Assembly: GCA_965263345.1 (NCBI GenBank)
Contig: CBDHHC010000006.1
Coordinates: forward strand, 1-64,000
DNA length: 64,000 nucleotides
Source of the DNA: CBDHHC01 sp965263345
GTDB lineage: Bacteria; Pseudomonadota; Alphaproteobacteria; Rhizobiales; CBDHHC01
Reading direction: 5' to 3'
The notes under the pieces were generated by a model. The model was not told the DNA's origin. It was given only the letters and a program-made list of their open reading frames with translations, and did not search any database. Position 1 is the stretch's first letter. Each line of letters starts with the position of its first letter. The position numbers and the translations under genes are program-made. Shown here in pieces: positions 42,349 through 51,980 of this stretch.

Positions 42349-42999
42349 ATGGACATTGCAATTATTGACTATGGATCAGGTAATCTGCATTCTGCAGCTA
42401 AGTCATTTGAACGTGCTCAAGTCGAACTCAATTCTTCTGCTCGGATAAAAGTCAGTTCTAAGCCACAAGATGTTTTGGCGGCTGATCGCATTGTTCTACC
42501 AGGAGTTGGAGCTTATGGAGATTGTAAAGCTGGCCTTTGGGCAATTGAAGGGATGATGGATGCTCTTTTCGAAGGGGTTATACTTAAGAAAAAACCCTTT
42601 CTTGGTATTTGTGTTGGTATGCAATTGTTATCTGATCGTGGCCTTGAGCATGGTTCTACGCAAGGATTTGGTTGGATTGGTGGTGAGGTTGGCCCTATCC
42701 AACTAAATGATAAGCATCTTAAAATTCCGCATATGGGCTGGAATACGCTAGACGTTTTAACTCCTCATTCTCTGTTAGAGGATATAAAAACTGGAAAAAA
42801 TGGACTGCATGCTTATTTTGTGCATTCATTCCACTTTATCCCGAAAAAATCAGAACATAAAGTTTTAACTACTGATTATGGTGGCCCTATTACAGCTATG
42901 GTTGCTAAAGAAAACATCGTTGGTGTGCAATTTCATCCAGAGAAAAGCCAGAAGCTTGGGTTACAATTTATCAAGAATTTTTTACGGTGGTCCTTATGA
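42349..42999 (+). CDS. hisH: imidazole glycerol phosphate synthase subunit HisH
   Basis: A 216-residue glutamine amidotransferase subunit that passes ammonia to HisF in histidine synthesis. Catalytic Cys88 lies in FLGICVGMQLL; His and Glu of the triad are in VQFHPEKSQ near the C-terminus; the oxyanion-type PGVGAYGD (51-58) is typical. Its last four bases overlap the hisA start (ATGA). It is the first his gene of a hisH-hisA-hisF-hisE-coaA operon. Confidence 0.96.
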   Translation: MDIAIIDYGSGNLHSAAKSFERAQVELNSSARIKVSSKPQDVLAADRIVLPGVGAYGDCKAGLWAIEGMMDALFEGVILKKKPFLGICVGMQLLSDRGLEHGSTQGFGWIGGEVGPIQLNDKHLKIPHMGWNTLDVLTPHSLLEDIKTGKNGLHAYFVHSFHFIPKKSEHKVLTTDYGGPITAMVAKENIVGVQFHPEKSQKLGLQFIKNFLRWSL

Positions 43000-43724
43000 T
43001 CCTATTTCCAGCTATTGATCTTAAAGATGGACAATGTGTACGCTTAAAGCTTGGTGATATGGACCAGGCTACCGTTTTTAATGATAATCCAGGAGCACAA
43101 GCAAGAACCTTTCAAGAGCAAGGCTTTGAGTATCTCCATATTGTTGATTTGAATGGAGCATTTTCAGGCACTCCTGTTAATAGCTCAGCTGTTGAAGATA
43201 TTTTATCTAATATATCCATACCCACTCAGCTTGGAGGTGGTATTCGCAAACTAGAGACAATTGCACACTGGATTGAAAAAGGAATTAGCCGCGTAATTTT
43301 AGGCACAGTTGCTGTTCGAGATCCTGAGTTGGTTCGGATTGCATGTAAAGAATTTCCAGGGAAAATTGTTATTGGCATTGATGCAAAAGGAGGTAAAGTT
43401 GCTGTTGAAGGTTGGGCAGAAAGTTCAGAATTAACAGCTATAGACCTTGCTCAAAAATATCAAGATGCCGGTGCAAGTGCCATTGTTTATACAGATATTG
43501 ACCGGGATGGCATTTTGAAAGGGTTAAATATTGAATCAACTCTTGATCTAGCAAACTCTATTTCCATTCCTGTTATTGCTTCTGGGGGCCTAGCATCCAT
43601 CGAAGACATTAAACGTCTTATGATGCCTGATTGTGAAATTCTAGAAGGTGCTATTTCTGGACGTGCCCTTTATGATGGTCGCATTGATGTACCTGAAGCC
43701 TTGAAGATTTTGAACAAAGGGTGA
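42996..43724 (+). CDS. hisA: ProFAR isomerase HisA
   Basis: A 242-residue beta/alpha barrel that isomerises phosphoribosyl-formimino-AICAR-phosphate. The general base Asp8 lies in FPAIDLKDG, and the second Asp in VYTDIDRDG; phosphate-binding GGG-type QLGGGIRKLE (about 76-85) and ASGGLAS are in place. The start ATG 42996 overlaps the hisH stop as ATGA, although the frame is open three codons further upstream. It is followed 11 bases later by hisF. Confidence 0.96.
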   Translation: MILFPAIDLKDGQCVRLKLGDMDQATVFNDNPGAQARTFQEQGFEYLHIVDLNGAFSGTPVNSSAVEDILSNISIPTQLGGGIRKLETIAHWIEKGISRVILGTVAVRDPELVRIACKEFPGKIVIGIDAKGGKVAVEGWAESSELTAIDLAQKYQDAGASAIVYTDIDRDGILKGLNIESTLDLANSISIPVIASGGLASIEDIKRLMMPDCEILEGAISGRALYDGRIDVPEALKILNKG

Positions 43725-43735
43725 GATAAACTCTT

Positions 43736-44512
43736 ATGCTAAAAGTTCGTGTTATTCCGTGTCTTGATGTTAAAGATGGCAGAGTTGTAAAAGGGGTCAA
43801 TTTTGTTGACCTTGTTGATGCTGGTGACCCTGTAGAGAGTGCTATTGCTTATGATGCAGCCGGAGCAGACGAACTTTGTTTTTTAGATATTACTGCCAGC
43901 CATGAAAACAGAGAGACTATATTTGATGTTGTTCAACGCACGGCAGAGCATTGCTTTATGCCTCTAACAGTAGGGGGTGGTGTTCGCAAAGTTGAAGATG
44001 TTCGAAAGTTGCTTGAGGCTGGAGCTGATAAAGTCTCAATAAATACTGCCGCTGTTTTTAATCGTGAGTTTGTTCGAGAAGCGTCCGAAAAATTTGGTGC
44101 CCAGTGCACTGTTGTTGCTATTGATGCGAAAACAGTTTCAAAAAATGGTGAGCCGCTGAAATGGGAAATATTCACACATGGTGGACGTGAAGCTACGGGA
44201 ATTGATGCCGTTGAGTATGCTCAACAAGTTGTTGAACTTGGCGCTGGTGAAATACTCCTCACTTCTATGGATCGTGATGGCACACGAGAAGGATTTAACC
44301 TTCCTTTGACCAAAGCTATTTCTGATGCTGTTTCAGTCCCGGTCATTGCTTCTGGTGGTGTTGGCAAACTTGACCACCTTGTTGATGGTGTCGTGAAAGG
44401 CGGAGCCAGCGCTGTGCTTGCTGCTTCTATATTTCATTTTGGTGATTATTCTATCGGTGAAGCAAAACGCCATATGGCTGAAGCTGGAGTTGCTGTGAGA
44501 TTGGATAACTAA
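43736..44512 (+). CDS. hisF: imidazole glycerol phosphate synthase subunit HisF
   Basis: A 258-residue cyclase barrel of histidine synthesis. Catalytic Asp11 is in VIPCLDVKDGRVVKGVNF and the second Asp in VVAIDAKTV (about 130); LTVGGGVRKVEDV and VIASGGVGKLDHL are the phosphate sites. It partners HisH, encoded in the same operon. The length is standard. It follows hisA by 11 bases and precedes hisE by 22. Confidence 0.97.
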   Translation: MLKVRVIPCLDVKDGRVVKGVNFVDLVDAGDPVESAIAYDAAGADELCFLDITASHENRETIFDVVQRTAEHCFMPLTVGGGVRKVEDVRKLLEAGADKVSINTAAVFNREFVREASEKFGAQCTVVAIDAKTVSKNGEPLKWEIFTHGGREATGIDAVEYAQQVVELGAGEILLTSMDRDGTREGFNLPLTKAISDAVSVPVIASGGVGKLDHLVDGVVKGGASAVLAASIFHFGDYSIGEAKRHMAEAGVAVRLDN

Positions 44513-44534
44513 TCTAAGCTATAAGGCATTATAA

Positions 44535-44873
44535 ATGACAAAAAATATTTTATCTCAACTTTCTGAAATTATTCGAGAACGAAAATCCGAAAGTTCTGAG
44601 ACATCTTATACAAAGAAATTGTTGGAAGCTGGTCCTGGAAAATGTGCAAAAAAACTAGGAGAAGAAGCTGTTGAAACCGTTATTGCTGCAACAAGCGAAG
44701 ATGATCAATCTTTGAAAAATGAAGCAGCTGATCTGCTTTATCATCTTTTAGTCTTACTTGAAAGTCGTGAAGTATCAATAGATGATGTTTTTGAGGTTTT
44801 AAATCAGAGAATGGGAATTTCCGGTTTAGAGGAAAAAGCTTCTCGGCAAGAAAAGAAAAAGACTAAAACATGA
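44535..44873 (+). CDS. hisE: phosphoribosyl-ATP pyrophosphatase HisE
   Basis: A 112-residue all-alpha pyrophosphohydrolase, the second step of histidine synthesis. GKCAKKLGEEAVETVIAA carries the two Glu metal ligands (about 36-53), then NEAADLLYHLLVLLESREVS with Asp. A Lys-rich tail (KASRQEKKKTKT) is extra. It is stand-alone HisE and not fused to HisI. Its stop overlaps the coaA start by four bases (ATGA). Confidence 0.95.
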   Translation: MTKNILSQLSEIIRERKSESSETSYTKKLLEAGPGKCAKKLGEEAVETVIAATSEDDQSLKNEAADLLYHLLVLLESREVSIDDVFEVLNQRMGISGLEEKASRQEKKKTKT

Positions 44874-45823
44874 ATGATGGGACCAGCTTAAAATTTTCCC
44901 CATATCAAATCTTTAAAAGAGACGAATGGGCTAAGCTGCGCGCCGATACTCCGATGACTCTTCGTGAAGATGAGCTTGATGAACTTAGTGGTATTAATAT
45001 ACGCCTCTCTATGGATGAAGTTATTGAGGTTTACCTACCTCTTTCAAGACTGCTAAACTTATATGTCGAACGAGCACAAGCTTTACATAAAGTTACATCC
45101 AAATTTCTCGGACAAACTGAAGCAAAAATGCCCTTTATTATTGGTATTGGTGGATCTGTTGCCGTAGGTAAAAGCACCATAGGCCGTGTTCTTCGAGTTC
45201 TACTTTCCAGATGGCCCAATCATCCAAGAGTTGATCTTATCTCGACGGATGGTTTTTTGTATCCAAATCATACTTTACAAACTCGTGAACTTATGGATAA
45301 GAAGGGTTTTCCTCAAAGCTTTGACGTGAAAAAACTGCTTTTGTTTTTAGAGAATGTTAAGGCAGGAAAAAGAAATGTAGAAGCACCTGTATATTCACAT
45401 TTTCATTATGACATCGTTCCAGACGAAAAGATTGTAATTAATCAACCAGACATTCTAATTGTTGAAGGACTTAATGTTCTTCAACCGGCAAGTTTACCAG
45501 AAGATGGCAAGGCCATTCCATTTGTTTCAGATTTCTTTGACTTTTCAGTTTATATTGATGCTGATGAAGAGCAAATCAAAACTTGGTATATTGAAAGGTT
45601 TATGAGACTTCGTACAACAGCTTTTCTTGACCCCGATGCATATTTTCATCGCTACTCTAAACTATCAGATGATGAAGCAATTCAAACTGCAACAGATATT
45701 TGGAGTTCAATTAATCTCCTTAACCTTAAAAAAAATATACTTCCCACACGCCAACGTGCTTTCTTGATCTTAAAAAAAGGAACTGATCATAAGGTAACAT
45801 CTGTTGCCTTAAGAAAGTTATAG
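44870..45823 (+). CDS. coaA: pantothenate kinase type I
   Basis: A 317-residue type I pantothenate kinase, the first step of CoA synthesis. The P-loop is GGSVAVGKST (94-103); the conserved N-terminal PYQIFKRDEWAKLR, the LISTDGFLYPN segment (about 123-133), HFHYDIVPDE and the C-terminal KGTDHKV motifs match the family. It shares four bases with hisE and ends the his operon; this his-coaA link is usual in Alphaproteobacteria. CoA inhibition is expected from the family. Confidence 0.96.
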   Translation: MNDGTSLKFSPYQIFKRDEWAKLRADTPMTLREDELDELSGINIRLSMDEVIEVYLPLSRLLNLYVERAQALHKVTSKFLGQTEAKMPFIIGIGGSVAVGKSTIGRVLRVLLSRWPNHPRVDLISTDGFLYPNHTLQTRELMDKKGFPQSFDVKKLLLFLENVKAGKRNVEAPVYSHFHYDIVPDEKIVINQPDILIVEGLNVLQPASLPEDGKAIPFVSDFFDFSVYIDADEEQIKTWYIERFMRLRTTAFLDPDAYFHRYSKLSDDEAIQTATDIWSSINLLNLKKNILPTRQRAFLILKKGTDHKVTSVALRKL

Positions 45824-46029
45824 CTCTTTTTTATAGACGAAAGTTGGTTTGTTTAATGAATTATGTAATTTTAATTATATGGTTTTAAAATTTATATTAC
45901 ATATACCCTCAATGAATTAGAAAAATTATCTTTTAATTTTCAATTATTTAAATGGTATTTTGTGAAAAATTCATTATTTTTGAACTTTTCTCTAGTTGAA
46001 AAAAATAAAAAACATGACAAACTGTAAAT

Positions 46030-46815
46030 ATGACAGTTTTGTTACAAACGTTTTATATTATATTTTTTAGCGCTGTATTTGTCATTTTCACGACACTCTC
46101 CACCTATGCAAAGAAGGTCTCTGTCGATGTTGAACTCGTCTTGGCTGTCGACGTTTCAGGCTCTATGGATGAAGAAGAAATAATCTTACAAAGACACGGA
46201 TATTTGGAGGCCATTCAACATCCTGAAGTTATCCGCGCAATTCAATCTGGTCTTTATGGCCGCATTGCTGTCACATATATTGAATGGGCTGATGCTGGAA
46301 AACATAAAGTTACTATTCCATGGACAGTTATTGATGATGTATATACAGCAAAACAATTTGCTGCAAAATTAGGAGAAGCCAAACTAACAAGAATGCGCCG
46401 AACATCTATAGGAGATGCTTTATTATTTGCTGCGAGCCTTATTGAGAATAACAGTTATGAAGGTATTAGGCGTGTTATTGATATTTCTGGAGATGGTGCA
46501 AACAATGAAGGTCATCCAGTGATCTCAGCACGAGATAGCGTTACTTCTCAGGGCATTGTCATTAATGGTCTTCCTATTTTGCTTAAAAATCATGTGAAAT
46601 ATAATTATTATGGGCCACTGAATATTGATATCTATTATGAAGATTGTGTTATTGGTGGCCCTGGCTCATTTATAATTCCAGTTAAGGCCCAAAATGAATT
46701 CGTTAGTGCAATTAGACGCAAAATAATTTTAGAAGTTGCGGGCCAAACACCTAAGTTAATTCCTGCTCAGCTTTGGTACAAGCCTCAACCACGTGTATCC
46801 TGTCATCAAAATTAG
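46030..46815 (+). CDS. DUF1194 (von Willebrand A-like) exported protein
   Basis: A 261-residue protein with an N-terminal signal peptide (hydrophobic TFYIIFFSAVFVIFTTL, cut after YAK or nearby) and a vWA-like domain. The MIDAS motif LAVDVSGSMDEEE (about 38-50) is intact, with later Thr/Asp positions in MRRTSIGDAL and VIDISGDGANNEG. This is the DUF1194 family, common in Alphaproteobacteria, with a role I do not know; a metal-dependent protein contact in the periplasm is likely. Its stop codon overlaps that of the convergent MBL-fold gene by three bases. Confidence 0.88.
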   Translation: MTVLLQTFYIIFFSAVFVIFTTLSTYAKKVSVDVELVLAVDVSGSMDEEEIILQRHGYLEAIQHPEVIRAIQSGLYGRIAVTYIEWADAGKHKVTIPWTVIDDVYTAKQFAAKLGEAKLTRMRRTSIGDALLFAASLIENNSYEGIRRVIDISGDGANNEGHPVISARDSVTSQGIVINGLPILLKNHVKYNYYGPLNIDIYYEDCVIGGPGSFIIPVKAQNEFVSAIRRKIILEVAGQTPKLIPAQLWYKPQPRVSCHQN

Positions 46816-47918
46816 AGCCTCATTTTTTTGGGACTTGCTTCTGGTAATTTATTTGCGAGTATTGCTTGCTTTCTTAGTAAGTTTATTATTTGAAGAGGTT
46901 TCAGAGGTTTTAGATTGCCAGAATAATGTTTGTAAAGTATATGACAATTGGTCATCATTCTTTCTGGAGAATCCCAATTTATGAAAGGTGTGTTTTGAAA
47001 CTCATCTGAAAGAATAATTTCTTCGGCTGCTGTTTCAACGGAAATACCTGCACTAAATTTTTTAAAAGCCTCTCCATGAACGAATAACCAATAGTCCTTA
47101 ACAAGTTGTACGCCATCTTTATTTGTGATTGGGCCATGACCTGGTACTATTTTTTCAATGTCCATTGATAAAATCAGATCAAGAGCTTTGATCCAGTTTT
47201 CAACTGGTCCGCTCCACATTACTGGTGTGCTACCAATAAATAAAATATCTGCTGTGAAGAGAGTTTTTGCTTCGGGAATATATACAATTGTATCTCCAGG
47301 TCTATGTGCTGGTCCAACTTCCAAACATTCAATTTGGCGGTTTTCTAAGTTGAAGGATAGTTTATTATTAAAGCTTCTATTGGCAGGAGTGTGTATGACC
47401 TTATTGAAAGTATATGGTTTGCCCATAGATTGAAACCAGTGTCCTGTTTGCTGGAAATGTTTTGATGGAATACACGAAAATATTTTGCCCACCAAATTAA
47501 ATAAAGTCATTTGTTTTGGTACATGGTGACTCATGTCTTTTAGGGTAGCTTCGGATGCAATAATCTCAATATTTTTTAATAGGTAGTTTCCCCAAAAATG
47601 ATCGCCATCAGCATGGGTATTTATTAAGGTTGTGATGGGTGCTTTGTGCGTAAATTCTTTCATCACATCAAGCATTGTTGAGGTATATTCATGATCCCAT
47701 AATGTATCAATGAGAAGAGATTTATGCTCATCTTTTACAAGCCCAGAATTTGACTCTCCCCAAGACCCATTAGGCACCATCCATGCAAATATATCATGAC
47801 CTAAGTCATAGAGGCCTTCTTGATAAAGAGGTTTTTCAGAAAATCGTGTTTGCTTTGCGTTTGTTGGACGAATACAAGGACATTCTAAAATTGGTAGATC
47901 AGATGCTCTTAAGGACAT
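46812..47918 (-). CDS. metallo-beta-lactamase-fold hydrolase
   Basis: A 368-residue MBL-fold protein. The metal motif is NTHADGDHFWGN (HxDxDH in place of the more common HxHxDH, around residues 109-120), with further His in PAHRPGDT (about 210) and VPGHGPIT (about 260). The Asp-for-His change at the second ligand suggests a different metal set or a different reaction than in standard lactonases; several quinoprotein-relay-type MBL proteins show the same. It begins 37 bases after the FAH-family gene and is the last gene of a leftward run tim44-mltA-smr-fah-mbl. The substrate is unknown. Confidence 0.82.
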   Translation of the reverse strand: MSLRASDLPILECPCIRPTNAKQTRFSEKPLYQEGLYDLGHDIFAWMVPNGSWGESNSGLVKDEHKSLLIDTLWDHEYTSTMLDVMKEFTHKAPITTLINTHADGDHFWGNYLLKNIEIIASEATLKDMSHHVPKQMTLFNLVGKIFSCIPSKHFQQTGHWFQSMGKPYTFNKVIHTPANRSFNNKLSFNLENRQIECLEVGPAHRPGDTIVYIPEAKTLFTADILFIGSTPVMWSGPVENWIKALDLILSMDIEKIVPGHGPITNKDGVQLVKDYWLFVHGEAFKKFSAGISVETAAEEIILSDEFQNTPFINWDSPERMMTNCHILYKHYSGNLKPLKPLQIINLLRKQAILANKLPEASPKKMRL

Positions 47919-47955
47919 GTTTTATTATCCTGTTATCGACTTGAATAATATTCAA

Positions 47956-48945
47956 TCAGTATTTTTTTACACGTTCATTTTCAGAAGTAATTTTGTTTTT
48001 TAAAGACCCAATTTTTTCAACATAAAGTTCAATTTCATCACCAGGCTGTAGATATTTTCCATGCTCCAATCCGCATCCCATACCTGTTATTCCAGAACAT
48101 GTTCCTGATCCTATAAATTCGCCGGGATAGAGAGTTTCGGATTTTGAAATATATGAAATCATTTCTTCAAAGGACCAATACATATCTGCGGTGGTTCCTA
48201 GAGACCATTCTTCCTCATTCACAATTGCTTTCATTTGTAAATTATATGGTTCTACAATTTCATCAGGAGTCACCAGGCATGGACCTATTGCATTTCCTGT
48301 ATCAAAGTCTTTTCCTTTTGAAGGACCTAAACGTCCTTTCATCTCTTTTAACTGGATATCTCTTGCAGAAAAATCATTAAAAATAGTGTAACCTGCAATA
48401 TATTCTCTGGCGTTTTTTTCTTCGATATTCTTCCCTTTTTTTCCTATTATGACGCCCCACTCCAACTCATAATCTAACTGTTTTGCATAAGAGGGAATTA
48501 TTATATTAGCATTATGGCCAACAACTGAAAAGCGATTAGACTTGTAATATATAGGATGCTTGTAAAATGTTTTATTTACATTCTTAGCTATCGAAAATTT
48601 TCTACCAAATACATTCTCTATTGCTTCATCCAGGAAAGCCAATTTTCCTAACCCAACTTGACGGGTACAATTGATGATATGCTGCTCAAAAGCCATACAG
48701 GCACGTATTGATTCTGGGATAGGTATGGGTGGCAGGACTTCTACCTGATCTATTGGTATACTGTTTGTTTTTGTTATTTTGGCAATCTTAGACTTTACAA
48801 GTTGATCTATATTTTCTTCTCTCTTGATGAGATCTAAAAGTGTTGGGTACTCTGGTGTGTTTAAAGGTAGAATTGATTGATCGTTATCTATCAATATCCC
48901 TATTTCAAATGAACTTTTATCTTTGCAAAATGTTATAAGTTTCAC
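47956..48945 (-). CDS. fumarylacetoacetate hydrolase (FAH) family protein
   Basis: A 329-residue FAH-superfamily protein, probably acting on a 2-oxo or 2,4-dioxo acid as hydrolase or isomerase. The C-terminal catalytic domain has the metal ligands ELEWGVIIG (E and E), FSARDIQL and KGKDFDTGNAIGP, and the late GECsIG-like GSGTCSGITGMG. There is an N-terminal domain of about 90 residues (IGILIDNDQSILPLN). It starts 10 bases downstream of smr and is followed by the MBL-fold gene, so these two may act on the same compound. The exact reaction is not assigned. Confidence 0.85.
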   Translation of the reverse strand: MKLITFCKDKSSFEIGILIDNDQSILPLNTPEYPTLLDLIKREENIDQLVKSKIAKITKTNSIPIDQVEVLPPIPIPESIRACMAFEQHIINCTRQVGLGKLAFLDEAIENVFGRKFSIAKNVNKTFYKHPIYYKSNRFSVVGHNANIIIPSYAKQLDYELEWGVIIGKKGKNIEEKNAREYIAGYTIFNDFSARDIQLKEMKGRLGPSKGKDFDTGNAIGPCLVTPDEIVEPYNLQMKAIVNEEEWSLGTTADMYWSFEEMISYISKSETLYPGEFIGSGTCSGITGMGCGLEHGKYLQPGDEIELYVEKIGSLKNKITSENERVKKY

Positions 48946-48955
48946 AATAGATAAC

Positions 48956-49594
48956 CTATCTGTTTTTTAGCTTTCTGATCTGAACATATAAAGCTCCTTC
49001 ACCTCCATGTTTGGGATGAGCAGATGAATAGCTCACTACATATTCTCTCAGGTCCTGATCTGATAACCATTCTGGAACTTTACGCTTTAATACGCCAGGT
49101 TGTTCTTCTTGCCAAAAACCAGATTGAGATGTTTTTTTTGTGATTCCCTTTCCAGTGATTATCAGAACATATCTGTAACCTTGAACTTGTGCATTTCGAA
49201 TAAATGACTTTAGGGCGGTATGTGCTTGTTCCTGGCGGTAACCATGTAAATCTAACGTTGCATGAATCTCTATTTGATCCGTTGCAATTTTACGTATCTT
49301 TTTACGATCAATTTCTGTAATTGGGGTTGAATTGATGTTTTTCTGTTTTGATGGTGTTTGGTTTGATTGAGGGGGTTGAGATGGGAGTTGGACCTGCGGT
49401 CTGGGAGGAGTTTTATTTACTTTTTTCTTTTCTTGAACTTCTATATTAGGCACCCGATCACGATATTCGTGCTCAAGCGGTTTTGTTGTTTTAGCAATCT
49501 TATTCCAGAGTTCCTGATCGTCTTTTGAGAGATAAGATGAATTTTTACTATCATTGGGCTTTTCATTATTATGTATATTTTTGCTTTTGCCCAT
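48956..49594 (-). CDS. Smr domain protein
   Basis: A 212-residue protein with a long, charged, Pro- and Gln-rich N-terminus (KVNKTPPRPQVQLPSQPPQS) and a C-terminal Smr domain (about 107-212). The core HATLDLHGYRQEQAHTALKSF and the TGKGITKKT loop are the DLHG and GKG motifs of MutS2/Smr endonucleases. Stand-alone Smr proteins of Alphaproteobacteria are always next to mltA, as here. They cut RNA or DNA; the biological role is open. It follows mltA by 53 bases. Confidence 0.88.
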   Translation of the reverse strand: MGKSKNIHNNEKPNDSKNSSYLSKDDQELWNKIAKTTKPLEHEYRDRVPNIEVQEKKKVNKTPPRPQVQLPSQPPQSNQTPSKQKNINSTPITEIDRKKIRKIATDQIEIHATLDLHGYRQEQAHTALKSFIRNAQVQGYRYVLIITGKGITKKTSQSGFWQEEQPGVLKRKVPEWLSDQDLREYVVSYSSAHPKHGGEGALYVQIRKLKNR

Positions 49595-49647
49595 AATTAT
49601 GCAATCTTACTCAAACTTATCACTTTAACATTAGAGAGATAATAATC

Positions 49648-50901
49648 TTAAAATGTTAAAGATTGCTTTGGTAACAAGATGTAATAAGACCCATGATTGC
49701 CAGTATTTCCAGCAATTTTACCTGCCTTGTTTCCTGTGCCCCAAAAAATATCTCCTCGTTGGGTTCCTTTAATTGCTGATCCCACATCTTGAGCTATCAT
49801 AAGACGTTTAAAGCCATTTTCTCCATGATGTTTCATGTTTTTGGAAACAACGTATATTGGCATTCCTAATTCATGATATTTTGTATCAACGGCTAAACTT
49901 CTTCCCGGGGTCAAAGCAACACTCATTGCCCCTAAAGGCCCGCCCAAACGACTTTCTCTAACTTTCAATTCTCTAAAGAAAATATAAGATTTATTCGCCC
50001 AAAGAATTTTTTGACCTCTGTCTAGGTCTTTCCTTAAGTAATTTTTAACGGCATCCAGTGACATACCTTCTTTTGGAACAAGCTTATTTCTAATCATGTA
50101 TTTGCCAATTGAACTGTAGGGATGTCCATTACGAGCATGAAAATTCACACGTATTACTGAGCCATCAGTTAGCTTTATTCTTCCAGATCCCTGAATATGA
50201 AGGAAAAAAACATCTATGATATCAGATAGATAAACAAGCTCTAGTTTTTTACCGTCTAGTGCTCCTTTATCAATTTCCTCACGAGTTGGAAGGGGTTTGA
50301 TCCCTGATTTTGTTTTACGGCCAGCATTCAACCCACCAAGTTTTTTCCCAATTCCAGTTCGTGAACGTAATTGAACATGGTCTTTTGGTTTTCTATAAAT
50401 GGGATATTTGAATTTGTCTGTTTTTGTCCTAGATCCAAGGATTTCAGGTTCATAATACCCTGTTAACAGTCCAAATTTCTTAGATGTATTAACTTTGTGT
50501 GGAACAAAATAGGTTTCAAAGAAAACTTTTGATGTCTTTCTATCAGGGGCTTTCTTAAATTTACTCACCAACTCACATGCTTTAGAAATGTGTTTTGGCC
50601 TTCTTGCTTCACCCAGCGACCTTCCTGTTCTTGTTGCAATAATTTTACGACAAGAAAGAATAAAAGCTTTAAATGCTTCATGATGATTGTCAGTTTCCCA
50701 GCCAGGAAGTTCAGCAAAAGAGACTTGTTTTAAACGAAAATTAGGTTTTCTTTTTACATAAGCCATAACATTAGGAGGTGATAGTGATGCCTGTTTTCTG
50801 GTTTGTTGAGCCTGTGCTGAGGGAGTGACAAGTGTCTCATGTATACAATTAATGCATACTACAAAAGCCACTCCAACCAATATTAACTTTATAAAACGCA
50901 T
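49648..50901 (-). CDS. mltA: membrane-bound lytic murein transglycosylase A
   Basis: A 417-residue lytic transglycosylase. An N-terminal signal peptide (hydrophobic LILVGVAFVVCINCI, about 5-20) is followed by the MltA domain (about 130-280: LLTGYYEPEILGSRT, VFFLHIQGSGRIKLTDGSV with the key Asp region) and the C-terminal 3D domain (SVALTPGRSLAVDTKYHELGMPIYV, about 325-350; DVGSAIKGTQRGDIFWGTG). The 3D Asp residues are intact. The prelipoprotein Cys is not obvious, so it may be periplasmic or anchored by its N-terminus. It is downstream of the Tim44-like gene. Confidence 0.94.
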   Translation of the reverse strand: MRFIKLILVGVAFVVCINCIHETLVTPSAQAQQTRKQASLSPPNVMAYVKRKPNFRLKQVSFAELPGWETDNHHEAFKAFILSCRKIIATRTGRSLGEARRPKHISKACELVSKFKKAPDRKTSKVFFETYFVPHKVNTSKKFGLLTGYYEPEILGSRTKTDKFKYPIYRKPKDHVQLRSRTGIGKKLGGLNAGRKTKSGIKPLPTREEIDKGALDGKKLELVYLSDIIDVFFLHIQGSGRIKLTDGSVIRVNFHARNGHPYSSIGKYMIRNKLVPKEGMSLDAVKNYLRKDLDRGQKILWANKSYIFFRELKVRESRLGGPLGAMSVALTPGRSLAVDTKYHELGMPIYVVSKNMKHHGENGFKRLMIAQDVGSAIKGTQRGDIFWGTGNKAGKIAGNTGNHGSYYILLPKQSLTF

Positions 50902-50970
50902 AATACTTATTCTTGTTATCTTTATATTTGCACTTTTTTTTCTTAACCCAACGTACTGGCTATTGAATTT

Positions 50971-51690
50971 CTAATTTGCCGATTCTGTACCAATTAGTTT
51001 CCAGTTAGGGTCTCTAGATGATACATTTCTAGCAAATGTCCAAATATCTGTCACCTCAATGATTTTCTTAGGATCACCAGAAATAACTTCTCCAGCCTTA
51101 TCTCTTACAGCAGAAATCATTTTACTTACAAATTTTAGTGTTACTAAAGCTTCGGGTTCACGTAACTCTGCATCGATTATAACAGCTTTATCAATACCAA
51201 CGAAACTTGAGTCTATTACTTCCTCGCGATCTTCTCTTGAGGTAATTTCTCTTTCGAAGCTGTCATATACATCAGAAGCAAGCAGAGGTTTTAGAACTGT
51301 GCGATTTCCCTCGTTAAATGCTACAACAATCATTTCATATGCTGTTTTTGCCCCAAGCAAGAATGTTTCAGGTTCAAAACCCGTATCTTTTTTAGCAATT
51401 TGCAGTAATCCTTCTTCTAAAGGACTATTTTCAGGGGCAAAGCCTTTAATACGTTCGCTGATATTTTCTGTTTTATTTTCTTCTTTACCCTCTTCTTCGC
51501 GGCCCGTTGGCAATTGAACGACATTATCATTGTTCTGATAATTATAATTGTCTTCTGAGCGAGACGCAGCTGGATCATAAGGTGGCCTCTCATGTCCTGT
51601 GCGTCTTCCTAAAACACTCCGAAGTCTTAAAAAAATCACAACGGCCAAGACTAAGAATATTAATGTGGTAAAATCTAAACTTTCGTCCAT
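50971..51690 (-). CDS. Tim44-like domain protein (TimA)
   Basis: A 239-residue inner-membrane protein: an N-terminal helix (DFTTLIFLVLAVVIFLRLRSVLG, about 5-27), a polar linker rich in Asn, Asp and Glu, and a C-terminal Tim44/MRPL45 domain (about 100-235: GFEPETFLLGAKTAYEMIVVAF, SFVGIDKAVIIDAELRE, VSSRDPNWKLIGTES). Alphaproteobacterial TimA is the relative of mitochondrial Tim44 and lies in this tim44-mltA-smr order. It begins about 290 bases from the divergent fxsA, and an AT-rich region there must hold both promoters. Confidence 0.9.
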   Translation of the reverse strand: MDESLDFTTLIFLVLAVVIFLRLRSVLGRRTGHERPPYDPAASRSEDNYNYQNNDNVVQLPTGREEEGKEENKTENISERIKGFAPENSPLEEGLLQIAKKDTGFEPETFLLGAKTAYEMIVVAFNEGNRTVLKPLLASDVYDSFEREITSREDREEVIDSSFVGIDKAVIIDAELREPEALVTLKFVSKMISAVRDKAGEVISGDPKKIIEVTDIWTFARNVSSRDPNWKLIGTESAN

Positions 51691-51980
51691 TTTGTACTAA
51701 ATCCTAGGAAGGTCAGTTTTAATTGAATTCTCATATTACCTTTATCAAGGCTTATTTGATAGAGGAATATTGGTATATAAGGTATATGTAATCGTTAAAC
51801 TCTTATTATTTTCAAAAGATAGCATACATATAAGGTTTAAATTAGAATTGAGTTGATAGAAATATAAAACCTTATATGGATAATGCAAACCCATAACGTA
51901 AAAATACAACTATTGCATGGAAAAAAATACTCATAAATATTAATTAAATCTTTCGATCATTTACTATATAGGACAAAACC

